The position numbers and the translations under genes were made by a program. The notes under the pieces were generated by a model. That model was not told where the DNA came from and did no database searches. It saw only the letters and a program-made list of their open reading frames with translations. Below, one piece after another: positions 11,945-21,365 of a stretch of 64,000 nt of DNA (the stretch's first letter is position 1; each line of letters starts with the position of its first letter). Source of the stretch: Campanula takesimana (taxonomy: Eukaryota; Streptophyta; Magnoliopsida; Asterales; Campanulaceae); the NCBI GenBank assembly GCA_026119855.1, contig JAOWBW010000181.1:744001-808000 (forward strand). Reading direction: 5' to 3'.

Positions 11945-13017
11945 ATGGCTAGAGGTCGTGCTCCCCCTAGAGAAGTAGCTCCCCAACCAAATTTTGATTT
12001 TTGATCGAACCCGTTTTGTGGGCGAGCAAGCCGAAAATTGGTATAACCGTTGGTCCCATAAACATTTTAATGTTGAAAGAGAGTTTAAAAAGAAAAATTT
12101 GGGACTGAATGATTTGTTTACCCGTTATAAATGGAATAAACTTGCAGCTCGCCCGGCAGAGAATGGGGTAGGTGAATATGTCAAAGAGTTTTATGCAAAT
12201 GCCTTTGAGAAGGGGAATGACATTGCGAGGGACTGACATTGACTATTCGGGCACGGACATTAATGCTTATTATGGGATGTCTAATGCGGTTCAACCAGAG
12301 GATTGTGTGTACGTCAGAATGGTGAGGCAAATTCAAGGGGATTATAGGCATAGGTTGGATGCTTTGGTCCCAACGTTTGGGGTGTTTGACTTGACGAACA
12401 AGAGGAGTGGGCAAGTACTGTTTACCCGAGACTTAGAGCCCAGGTTGAGATATTTGCACAGATTCATTTGCGAGAGGATTCTCCCCACCACACATTTTAA
12501 TGAAGTTCATTGGAGACGGGCGGTGCTCATGCACTGTGTGTTGACAGGAGCAAAACTTAATATGGGGCATATTATCCGGGATGAGATTTATCACACAATT
12601 CAGAACATGAGCAACTCTAACTTTAATTTCCCGCTGCTTATTACTGGATTGATTGGGAAGGCAAGAGCGGATTTGTTGCAAGTCCCAATGGATCTTTTTC
12701 CTGGTTCTGCTGTTAGTGCTAAATTCCTCACGAGAGGCAGTGCACAAGGGGGTACGAGCACATCCCAAGGTCCACAACCGATGGACGATGAGCCAGTTGG
12801 TGAGGGAGCGGGGCAAGGTGCTGGGAGTGGTGATCCGTTTGAGGAGGAGATTGGAGAGATGTCCCACATTGAGTATACGCATTATCTATCAGGACAGATT
12901 CAGGCAGTGGATAGGAGGGTCCAGGATATGGATCAGAGGATGAAAGTGTGGGGGTATAATAGGAGCTGTTGGGAGGACAGGATCAAGGATAGATTACAGA
13001 GGCAAGAGAATGCGTAG
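11945..13017 (+). pseudogene. Athila 3' ORF with putative plant transposon domain, broken
   Basis: The frame starts MARGRAPPRE at 11945. It stops at 12002 and resumes in two other frames (11994-12236 and 12172-13017). The joined pattern resembles the 'putative plant transposon protein' domain (Pfam Transposase_32) often found in the 3' ORF of Athila elements. Typical elements are VKEFYANA, then DINAYYGM, FICERILPTTHF, RRAVLMHCVLTG and FPLLITGLI. The C-terminal third is low-complexity (Gly, Ser, Gln), followed by a coiled-coil-like segment (SGQIQAVDRRVQDMDQRM). Its role in the element is not established. No transmembrane segment typical of an envelope protein is evident. Confidence 0.75.
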
Positions 13018-14007
13018 CAGGAGTTTTTCAGAGATGTGCTACAGAGGATGCCACCACCGCGACCGTTTGACCCATACGTACCACCACTTAACATGTAGTG
13101 GCAAGGGTCTTCATGGGGAGAACAACAAGCAGCATAGCCACCGCAATGGCCTGGGAGTAGTTCGAGTGGTCAAGGGCAGGGCAGCAGTTCCAGTGGTGCT
13201 TGGGACCACTTCTTTCCGCCACCTCAGTAGTGATTGGAGGTATCCTTTCCCCACCGGTTCTTTATTGTTTATGCATTGGGGACATTGCATGTTTTAAGTG
13301 TGGGGGTGTGGGGTATTATTATTTGTTGCTGGCATATCATTTTTAGTTATTTTATAGTTATTTTTTTTTAGTTTCCAAAAAAAAAAAAGATATAAAAAAT
13401 GAAAAAGAAAAGAGAGGCTAGGTGAAAACCCGAAAGGGCGCCTAGGCAAAAGGAGAGAATTGAGTGATTTACTACTTTTCACTGGTGTGGCGTCCTAAGG
13501 GAGGTTCGGAGAATTGGGTAGGATTCCTGTTTGGTGTAGGAGGTTTGGTTAGAGGCGAATAGGATAAAAAATCCTTATATTTCTTGTTGGAGTCATAAGG
13601 GGGCGTTGGAGCTTATCATGAGGTAAATCATTGTTAGGAATTTCACCCTAGCTTTTATTTCGATTTGAGGGATGTTGTAGTGAAAGATAAGCGTGGGGGA
13701 AACTTAGGCCATTTTAGTCCCCCTAGCTTTTATGAGTGGGCCCTAATCAGATATGTTTATTTGTGTTCCTATCATTGGTGTGATATCGATTAGGGCCATT
13801 GTCTTGTGTTTGCCTTGGGAGTTATAAGGAGCGGAGTCCACATATACTCCAAGTTATTGATGTTCATCTTGTCTTGATTTTGTTTGATGGGAGATGTAGA
13901 GGAGATAGGTATCATTTTCCTCCATGCTACGCTTAATAGACCGGTGTTTAGATGTGGGGTTAGGAATATTACTCTGGGACGAGTAATGGTCTAAGCATGG
14001 GAGAATT
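13018..14007 (+). other. Athila 3' untranslated region with GNRA hairpin
   Basis: No ORF. A CATTGGGGACATTGCATG ... AAGTGTGGGGGTG block (13274-13310), often seen in this lineage, is present; a similar block lies near 11200-11240. At 13416-13447 a hairpin can form: CTAGG pairs with CCTAG, and an inner CCC-GAAA-GGG carries a GNRA loop. The purine-rich AAGCATGGGAGAATT just before 14008 is the likely polypurine tract. Confidence 0.7.
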
Positions 14008-15352
14008 TGATGGATCGGTTTATACATGTACTATCTCTACATTTCCGTACTAATTTTATTGACTTTTTGATGTAATCTAGAATAGTTTTGATGTAATTTT
14101 GATCGATTTGTGTTTGAGGAACTTTGTGAGATTATGTGTGTTTTGAGACACTTTTTAGTGTAATGTTGATGTGTTGAAGACCAAGAATTGCTCGAGTCAA
14201 AGTCAACAGTGGTCAACCTAGTCAAGGAAATGAAGAAAAGAAGAAAAATGAAGAAATACAGCTCCAGGCACTTGGGCGGTCGCCCACTTCATATATGGGC
14301 GGTCACCCACTTTTTCTTATTGGCGGCACATGAGACTGATGACTTGGGCGGTCGCCCACACCAGTTCTGGGCGGTCGCCCACTCCTCCGCACTGATTTTC
14401 GGGATTCCTCTTCAAAGCGGGTTTTTACCCAATTTTCCCTATTTTTGGGCCCTAGTTTCTCTCTGTATAAATAGTAGATAAATAGTAGACTGCAGTATTT
14501 TATTTCTTTATGCTTTCTTTTAGGTTTTATTCAAGTTTTCAAGGTGTAATCAAGATTTTGGATCTTTCATCATCAAGCGTATTATCCAGGTTTATGAGTT
14601 TTAATCTTATTCTTGTGATTTATGCTATGGGTATGAGTAGCTAATTTCCTTGGTTTGCGGATTGGTTGTGAACAATTGCATGATCTTTATGTTATGAGAT
14701 TATAATCGTAGTTTTAGTTTAACACAATAGATTCAATTCCGTTTTTGGGTTTCAATTATATTGATAGATATTTTTGGCTCTTTAACTATTAGGGTTTGAT
14801 TTCTTGCACTTGCGTGGAGAGTCAAACATAGCCATTATTGTGTTAAATAGTTTGGATCTTGGACCTTGAGGAAAAAGAGATAAACTAGGTTTTTATGTTC
14901 TTTGAAACTTAATAAATTCGGTGTGTTTTAATTAGACCTTGCGGAAGAATTAATTTACATAGGATAATAGAATTGCAATCCGGCCACCTAACCATCCCAA
15001 CTCTTAAATAAGTGAATGAACCCTAAAATTAAGATTATTTCTTATATCATCAAAATAGCATAAAGGGAGTGTAATTGTGATCACCAATCCCTGAACTGCT
15101 TGTTATCTCTTGGTTTAAATCCTTGATTTCTTGTGCTAGTTAAGTTAGTTGTTTTTATTGTTTAGTAGTTAAAAGTAGTTTAATTAAAAATCAAATCAAA
15201 CCCCCCCCCCCTTTTTGGTTACTCTATACATTAATTAAATCAACTTGTTTATCCACGAGTCTCTGTGGTTCGACCCTTACTTTTGTATACTGCTGATTCG
15301 GCACTTGTACACTTGCAAGGTATTTTTATTACAAAGTGGATTTTATCCATTA
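14008..15352 (+). repeat. Athila 3' LTR
   Basis: 1345 bp, nearly identical to 4290-5655, with small indels. It ends ATTA where the 5' LTR ends TTCA. The palindrome words lie at about 14274-14380 and TATAAATA at 14466-14473. High LTR identity implies recent insertion despite the broken ORFs. Confidence 0.92.
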
Positions 15353-15548
15353 GGCACTTTGGGTGAACTACCGGTTAAGTTCTTCCCAAAGTGTAACCTG
15401 GCCTCTGAATCCTTTGTCTCTAACCTTTTTTTTTCGTTAAGTTTGGGTTTAAAGTTAAACTAACGTGGCGGCTCCGTTTTATTTGAAAACAAGGATTCCG
15501 TGTTTGATTCTCGAGGGAGCTTTACGTTTCCCGCGGGTATCTTACAGG
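15353..15548 (+). repeat. Tat A 5' LTR remnant
   Basis: With 4239-4289 this matches the last part of the 3' LTR (about 22210-22445). Shared strings include TTAAGTTCTTCCCA, GTGGCGGCTC and the terminal GGTATCTTACA. No clear primer site follows; a repeat block begins at once, so the 5' leader has been rearranged. Confidence 0.7.
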
Positions 15549-15690
15549 TGGACATCTTTCGTCCTCTCCTAAGACCTAGGTGGATGTCTATCATCCTCTC
15601 CTTAAATGTTTTCGGGTAGGTGGACATCTTTCGTCCTCTCCTAAGACCTAGGTGGATATTTTCATCCTCTCCTAGAAATGGCTTGTTCTT
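15549..15690. repeat. Short tandem repeats in the Tat A leader
   Basis: Alternating units of about 32 and 39 bp built on AGGTGGACATCTTTCGTCC. Related units occur at 2750-2886. Confidence 0.85.
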
Positions 15691-16707
15691 ACGCCCAGTT
15701 AGGAGTGCCGGGGACAAAGGTTTCAACCTAAATTGCATACCCCGTACAGCAACAAAGGAAGAGCGGCTCACACTTACTTTCGAGTTTGAGAGTGTTTCTA
15801 ATGCCCTCACCCAAGAGGATATGGAGGCAATAGCCGAGCGTGTGTTTCCTTTCTTTGATAATGAAAAAATTGATATTTCTGAGTACCCCGAGATTGCAAA
15901 CATCATAAATGATGAATTAACTAATAACGAACTTAATGAACAAGTTAATAACGATTCAAATTATGATGAAATAGACCACGAAAACATAACATACCTAAAT
16001 GAACTAGCTCAACAGGTTCGTTGTCGTGGTGAAAATGGTCCAGGGGCTGATGAGGAATTGCATGTTGTTAATCTGGGTACCAACGAAGAGCCGAAAGAAA
16101 CGAAGATTGGCGGCTTCTTCAAGGGGGAAGACAAAAATAGATTGACTGCACTGCTCAAAGAGTTTGTGGATGTATTCGCATGGTCGTACAGAGACATGCT
16201 GGGTTTGGACAGAAAGGTCGCGGAGCACAGAATTCCGATCAGAGAGGACGCTAAGCCAGTAAAGCAGAAGCTCCGAAAGATCAAGCCAGAATGGTCCCTA
16301 CAAGTCAAAGAAGAAATTGAAAAGCTCCTCAGTATGGGTTTCATCAAAGTCATTGAGTATCCGACTTGGATAGCCAATATCGTGACATTCAGAAAGGCAA
16401 ACGGCAAGGTTCGAGTTTGTGTGGACTTAAGTCTTGTGCTGCATTGGTTTGGGTTACTCAAAAGCTCAAGCATTACATGGAGGCCTTCCCAATCAAGTTG
16501 GTAGCAAAAGTGGACCCGCTCCGCTACATCTTTGAGAAGCCTTTCATGTCAACAAGAATAGCTAAATGGTATTTCATGCTCGCCGGCTACGATATCACTT
16601 ACGTCACACTCAAATCCATCAGGGGGAAAGTGTTCAGTGATCAGCTTGCTGAATTTCCGTGTGACGAAGTGAAGGGGGAAGATGTACAGTTCCCCGACGA
16701 GCGTTGA
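15620..16707 (+). pseudogene. Tat A pol: RT N-terminus fused to RNase H C-terminus
   Basis: The first part shows the Tat RT entry segment (DVFAWSYRDMLGLD, PVKQKLRKIKPE, GKVRVCVDL). At about 16428 it jumps, with a frame change, to CAALVWVTQKLKHYM and ITYVTLKSIRGK, which belong to the end of the first RNase H. The RT palm, with its catalytic aspartates, and most of RNase H are therefore missing. A TGA ends the frame at 16705-16707. The protein cannot be a working polymerase. Confidence 0.85.
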
Positions 16708-17337
16708 ATTTGTGCTACAACAGAGGAAAATAAGTGGCAATTTTTTTTCGATGGCGCAGCCAATAAGCATGGATATGGCATAGGGATGTTACTTGTTGAT
16801 CCAAAGGACATGTATACTCCAATCGCTATCCGCCTCGAATTTGAAGCCACCAACAACACCGCTGAGTACGAAGCATGCATAGCGGGGCTCGAAGCAGCCC
16901 TCGAGAGAAATGTCACAAGTTTAGAAGTATTCAGTGATTCCTTGCTCATCATTAATCAGACATCTGGAAAATGGAAGATTCAAGACTCGACTCTGCAACG
17001 GTATGGTCAACATCTCGAGGAGTTGGTTGAACAGTTTCAAGAAATCACCTTCAACTACCTGCCAAGGGACAAGAACCGTTTTGCTGATGCACTAGCCACC
17101 ATCGATTCACTGGTCGAAATACCTGAGGGTAAAATGGTGAAGCCCTTTAAAATTTCCCGAAGGAACAGTCCGGCATACTGCATGAGTATCGAGATCAACG
17201 AGGTCCAAGCAAACTCCCCGTGGTATACAGATATCATGAATTTCCTCAAAGATGGTACTTATCCCGAGAATAGTAATAAGAAGTCTCAAATGGCATTGCA
17301 AAGACTAGCCTCCCGATATGTACTGATTGGGGACTGA
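16708..17337 (+). pseudogene. Tat A second (archaeal-type) RNase H
   Basis: After the TGA the same frame stays open to 17337. FFDGAANKHGYGIGMLL, NTAEYEACIAGLEAAL and EVFSDSLLIINQ are the D, E and D blocks of the archaeal-type RNase H that Tat elements carry after the usual RNase H. The last catalytic Asp is in RFADALAT. It ends at a TGA (17335-17337) where arginine is plausible (CGA to TGA). All the key acidic residues are present. Confidence 0.85.
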
Positions 17338-18258
17338 GTCTACAAAAGGCACCACGAAGGGATCAATCTCCTATGCGCAAATGAGACCGAGGCTCAAGAA
17401 ATAATGCATGAGATCCACGAAGGTGAATGTGGGCCCCACATGAACGGGTTTATGTTGACCAAGAAGATACTCCGCATGTGTTATTATTGGAGTACCATTG
17501 AAAGGGACTGCATCGAGAAAGTCAAGAGGTGCGCCAAATGCCAATTCCATGCCAATCTACAGCACGCTCCACCCTCACAGCTTTACAATATGACCACGCC
17601 TTGGCCTTTCTCTTGTTGGGGCATAGACATCATCGGCAAAGCCCACCCTACTGGCAGCAACGGACAATCTTTAGTCCTAGTAGCCGTCGACTATTTTACA
17701 AAATGGGTCGAAGCACAGGCTTACCGAGTTCTCAACGCCAAAAAAATGGCCTCTACCGGAAGAGATTGGCCCGAAAAGCTACCTCTAGCATTATGGGGAT
17801 ACCGCACGTCAATACGGACAGCGACTGGAGAAACACCTTATGCACTGGTATATGGTTCCGAAGCTGTACTCCCAATAGAGCTCGAAGTCCCATCCCTACG
17901 GGTCCTCCTCGAGAACCAAGTCAATGAAGTCGATTAGATGCAAAGTCGATATGAACAGCTAGCCCTACTCGACGAGAAAAGGTTAAGGGCAATCGAACGT
18001 ACAAGGGCCTATCAACAAAGAATGGCTAGGGCTTTCAATAAAAAGGTGAAGCCCCGAAACATCAGTGTGGGAGATTTGGTCCTAAGACAACACCCTCCTA
18101 ATGCCATGAACCCCCTTGGAAAATGGGGACCCCGATGGATCGGTCCGTACGTAGTCAAGAAGATACTAAGCGGCGGTGCAGTTCAACTCGTGGATTTAGA
18201 CGGAGATCAGCTGCCAAAGGAAGTCAACTTCGACAAGTGGAAGAGATTTTACGTCTAA
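17338..18258 (+). pseudogene. Tat A integrase with central deletion
   Basis: The same frame continues. The zinc-binding part (HEIHEGECGPH ... KVKRCAKCQFH) and the first core Asp (FSCWGIDIIGK) are present. At about 17753 the core jumps from RVLNAKKMAS to TGRDWPEKLPLALWGYRT, which lies after the catalytic Glu, so the second D and the E are lost. A TAG at 17935-17937 replaces a likely Trp. The C-terminal domain follows (VGDLVLRQ ... GPYVVKKILSGGAVQL) and ends FDKWKRFYV. Confidence 0.87.
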
Positions 18259-18287
18259 TAAATGAAGACCATAAAAAAAAAAAGCTC

Positions 18288-18384
18288 GCTAGGTTGAAAA
18301 CCCGCAAGGGCGGCCTAGGCAAAAATTAGAGCACGTGCAAAAAAGAAGCCCGCTAGATTGAAAACCCGAAAGGGCGGTCTAGGC
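18288..18384 (+). other. Two GNRA-capped hairpins after Tat A pol
   Basis: Hairpin 1 (18288-18320) pairs CTAGG with CCTAG and has an inner CCC-GCAA-GGG. Hairpin 2 (18352-18384) pairs CTAGA with TCTAG and has an inner CCC-GAAA-GGG. The outer stem changes on both sides together, and both loops fit GNRA. A-rich runs border each hairpin, the longest at about 18399-18424. The role is unknown; they lie between pol and the 3' end of the antisense ORF. Confidence 0.7.
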
Positions 18385-18439
18385 AAAAAACATGGTGCAC
18401 AAAAAAAAAAAAAAAAAAAAAAAAGGTCTTCGTTTGTTT

Positions 18440-18497
18440 GAACAACGGAGACCTGAGCCTCTACACTTGAGGAACGTAGGCAACCTTCGGGTGCGGT
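18440..18497 (-). other. Nested-hairpin module, copy b
   Basis: On the minus strand GGTTGCCTACGTT is followed by CCTC (18472-18469) pairing with GAGG (18461-18458), then CTCAGG. It lies downstream of the antisense ORF and on the same strand. 18500-18772 holds only AT-rich sequence. Confidence 0.5.
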
Positions 18498-18772
18498 CTA
18501 AAACATAAACAAATACCCAAATCATTTCCAAATTAACAAGATGCAATTTTTATTCATTTCTTAAATCATCCAAGCCATTACAATGAAAATGTTGAGCTAA
18601 TAAAAGACATCAAAACATTAAAATCCTAAAACAAGTGGTCTATTTTAATTGCAATCTCTTGGGGGTACTAGGAAAAATCTAATTTTCTCTTGGCCTTTGA
18701 AGGACCACCCGAACGACCATCAATCCTACTCTTCTTGGGAGGCCTAGGGACACTGATGCGGACTGATATCTT

Positions 18773-20083
18773 CTACGCAACAGAGCGCCTCCGAGCATAA
18801 AAGTCATCCAAAGGGGTACCGAAAGGGTTGGTTAGAATGTTTTTCACATCAGCAGCAGCTTCCTTGTACCTCAAAGCACTGCTAGGCTCAAAGTCCTTTC
18901 CTAGCAGCTCAGCCCGAAGAGCATCTACCCAAGTAATGCCGCGGTAGACGGTACCAAGCAAGTGATCCAAGTAACTCTCGGGAAGAAAAATGCTACCCCG
19001 ATGCAACGGAGCGGAATCCCAACGACTACGATTATCTCCCCAAGCCGACTGAAGCTCATTCGAGAAGTCCGGACCCATATAAGAAACTGGACGAAGCCTC
19101 CTGTTCCTCGGAAAAGGAATTATCTGTTGACGGCCAAATTGCCTCAGAACCCGTTCTGATTGGTAAAACGAAGAATCTCTCAACCCGGGTAAAACCACAT
19201 GCTGAAAACCAGAGGTCCACTCCACAAAAGGGCAAAGACCCCAAGGACACCACTCAACGTCAGCTGTAAGACGAGAAGCAAAAAATCTCCTCCAACCCTC
19301 TTCGGTCAAATCTCTAATCAGCAACCGTCGCCTATGAACAGCAAAAGGAGAAAGGTCGCCATCTGACGCATAAAGCCTAAAATGCTCCCGAAGCCATATG
19401 GTCAAAAGCAAGGACCTTCCTCGTCGCATCTCGCCCGTACGGTGCAATTCGTCCAAACCATGCAAGGTCTCTCCTACAACGAGCGGAATTATGCTGAGAC
19501 ATTGTCCTTTCGCCTGCAACACGATTTCAGCCAACTGCGCATCCGCAGTACCCAGAGGAGTGACAAACAAAACCTCGCTGAAAAGACAAACAGCCATGGC
19601 ATTTCTCTTAAAAGACTGAACCGCGACATCTTCCGAATGCAAACTGAAAAACATCGGAAGCTCAGTTATGTCAATAACTGTGCTGTGCATCATCTTCTTC
19701 ACCTCTCCAACAGGGAGATTCAGAAGGTCAACCCAAGAATCAACAACACCGCGGTGATACTCAGGGACGGCAATCCGACCGGCCAAAGGCATACCAAAAA
19801 TGGCCCCAAAATCATCGACAGTCGGCACCATTTCATTGGCCGAAAAGTTTAAAGCATGGCTATCACAATCCCAGAAGGCTGCAGCAGCCTTCAACAAATC
19901 CCAATCCGGCTTCAATGTTCGCAAAGTAAAAAGAATTCGAAATTCGAAATCTTTGATGAAAGCATTTTTGGGATGGGTCTTGAAAAAATAAACGAATGTC
20001 GATAAATCCTTCTCGTAACTCTTGACAACCTTGGCACCAAGACTAAAAAGGTTAGAGGCCATGGGAAAGAAGGTTATAAGCAA
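18773..20083 (-). CDS. Antisense ORF of a Tat element, plant mobile domain-like (DUF7745-like)
   Basis: A 436-residue frame with no stop, running against pol. Met at 20083 is the first start; Met8 (20062, MASNLFSLG) is as likely. The N-terminal half has the pattern of plant mobile domain/DUF7745 proteins: FWDCDSHALNFSANEMVPTV followed by DDFGAIFGMPL. The C-terminal half is rich in Arg, Trp and Pro. Antisense ORFs of this sort are known in Tat elements such as Grande; what the protein does is not established. It is notable that this frame is whole while the pol around it has lost its catalytic cores. A TATA-like box and GC-rich palindromes lie 73-180 bases upstream. I assign the family by pattern only. 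Confidence 0.75.
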   Translation of the reverse strand: MLITFFPMASNLFSLGAKVVKSYEKDLSTFVYFFKTHPKNAFIKDFEFRILFTLRTLKPDWDLLKAAAAFWDCDSHALNFSANEMVPTVDDFGAIFGMPLAGRIAVPEYHRGVVDSWVDLLNLPVGEVKKMMHSTVIDITELPMFFSLHSEDVAVQSFKRNAMAVCLFSEVLFVTPLGTADAQLAEIVLQAKGQCLSIIPLVVGETLHGLDELHRTGEMRRGRSLLLTIWLREHFRLYASDGDLSPFAVHRRRLLIRDLTEEGWRRFFASRLTADVEWCPWGLCPFVEWTSGFQHVVLPGLRDSSFYQSERVLRQFGRQQIIPFPRNRRLRPVSYMGPDFSNELQSAWGDNRSRWDSAPLHRGSIFLPESYLDHLLGTVYRGITWVDALRAELLGKDFEPSSALRYKEAAADVKNILTNPFGTPLDDFYARRRSVA

Positions 20084-20155
20084 AATTGGGCAGTAAAATG
20101 GTGTTCAAAAATGGCAGAAGAAAGCTGTTGGAATCGAATTACCGACCAGAAGCTG

Positions 20156-20264
20156 ATATTATAGCTATTGGGGGATCTTTTAGTCAGCAAATATCAGGCC
20201 CTGAATTTCGCCTCTCAGAGGCGCGCGCCTCCCGACACCGGTCTACAAGGCGCGCGCGTCTCGT
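20156..20264 (-). promoter_or_regulatory. Putative promoter of the antisense ORF
   Basis: On the minus strand TATAATAT (20163-20156) lies 73 bases before the first ATG. Upstream of it are the 14-bp perfect palindrome GAGGCGCGCGCCTC (20218-20231) and a second GGCGCGCGCG word (20248-20264). The same GC word occurs in the 3' LTR (21567-21630), 125-185 bases before that TATA box. Function is inferred. Confidence 0.5.
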
Positions 20265-20708
20265 CTCCAAGAGAGGAAGCTCCCGCGTCCCAGGTAGAAA
20301 ATGCTCCAGAAATAGCCTTTGTCAGTTCAAGACAGAACCCAGGCATTCCAACGCCTTCAACCTGCAGAAAAGATCAATCCCAGCAACAAGAGAAGCTCAA
20401 ACGACGACAGAAAACACTCGGCTGGGCATACATTAATTTGGTCCGCCCTTAAGGCATGTCTAAAAACTGAAATAAGATAGAAACTCCCACTCAAAGTAGG
20501 GTGTCTTTTATTTTCTCAAAAAAAAAAAAAAATCAGGTTTTACAATTCATCCCCAGCACAAAGCACTCCGCAGTCAACTGTGCCTGCACCCCATCAAAAG
20601 TCAAAGTCAAATAGTCAACATCAAAGTACGACTCATGACAACAACTTGGTCCAGGGTGAGCCACAGAATCGCCGCTTCCTCATCAAGCAAGATCTGCATC
20701 CATTCAAA
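20265..20708. other. Non-coding Tat A sequence
   Basis: No conserved domain. A poly-A run lies at 20518-20532. Short open frames here lack features. Confidence 0.5.
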
Positions 20709-21176
20709 GCAAACGGTCCTCCGGGTCCCGCACTTCAGCAAACGGTCCTCCGGGTCTCGCACTTCAGCAAAAGGTCATCTGGGTCCTGCACTTCAGCAAA
20801 CGGTCCTCCGGGTCCCGCACTTCAGCAAATGGTCCTCCGGGTCCCGCACTTCAGCAAACGGTCCTCTGGGTCCCACACTTCAGCAAACGGTCATCCGGGT
20901 CCTGCACTTCAGCAAACGATCCTCTAGGTCCCACACTTCAGCAAACCGTCCTCTAGGTCTCGTACTTCAGCAAACGGTCCTCCAGGCCCCGCACTTCAGC
21001 AAACGGTCCTCTAGGCCCCGCACTTCAGCAAACGGTCCTCCGGGTCCCGCATTCAAGCAAACGGATCTCGCAATCAGCAAACAGGTCCCGCTTCCAGCAA
21101 ACGGATCTTGCTATCAGCAAACAGGTCCTGCTTCCAGCAAACGGATCTCGCTATTAGCAAACGGATCCCGCTATTG
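20709..21176. repeat. Two-tier tandem array: twelve 29-bp then six 20-bp units
   Basis: Units all begin GCAAACGGTC or close to it. Twelve 29-bp units (20709-21056) are followed without a gap by six 20-bp units (21057-21176), in which the middle of the unit is shortened. Two 36-bp repeats (CCGCTCACAYAGGGAGCGCA) follow to 21250. Confidence 0.95.
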
Positions 21177-21365
21177 GCAAAGCCGCTCACATAGGGAGCG
21201 CACCTTTCTCTCTCAAAGCCGCTCACACAGGGAGCGCACCTCTATCCCCTGCAACTTCAAATTCCATCTTTTATCGAGCCTTTTCTTTTTCTTGGTGATG
21301 TCCTAGGCGGATGTCAGTTTTTCGTCGGCGCGTTTGCTTCGCAATCCACGCCGCCGAGGGGCTCT
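21177..21365. other. Tat A 3' end before the LTR
   Basis: Holds the two 36-bp repeats and a GC-rich stretch. GAGGGGCTC just before 21366 is a short polypurine-like tract. Confidence 0.5.

Larger units (their letters stand above)
4290..15352 (+). mobile_element. Athila-lineage Ty3/Gypsy element, complete but decayed
   Basis: Two long, nearly identical LTRs (4290-5655, 14008-15352) enclose gag, protease, reverse transcriptase, RNase H and integrase in Gypsy order, plus an extra 3' ORF. The primer site matches tRNA-Asp, and the protease motif DLGASINLLP and RT motif VFMDD are typical of Athila. A 5-bp target duplication GGCAC borders the element (4285-4289, 15353-15357). All ORFs carry stops or frameshifts, so it cannot be autonomous now. 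It is inserted in the 5' LTR of a Tat-lineage element, whose sequence resumes at 15353. Confidence 0.92.

Noticed and set aside
11945..13017. Envelope-like gene in the Athila element
   Set aside because: The position fits, but no signal peptide or membrane segment is visible and the pattern fits the putative plant transposon domain instead.
18123..18329. Conserved peptide ARLKTRKGGLG shared by 18287-18320 and 23589-23558
   Set aside because: The Athila copy of the motif does not keep this frame, while the stem pairing is kept. RNA structure explains it better than coding.
20709..21176. CRISPR-like regular repeats
   Set aside because: Units are contiguous with no spacers, in plant retrotransposon sequence. 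It is a tandem array.
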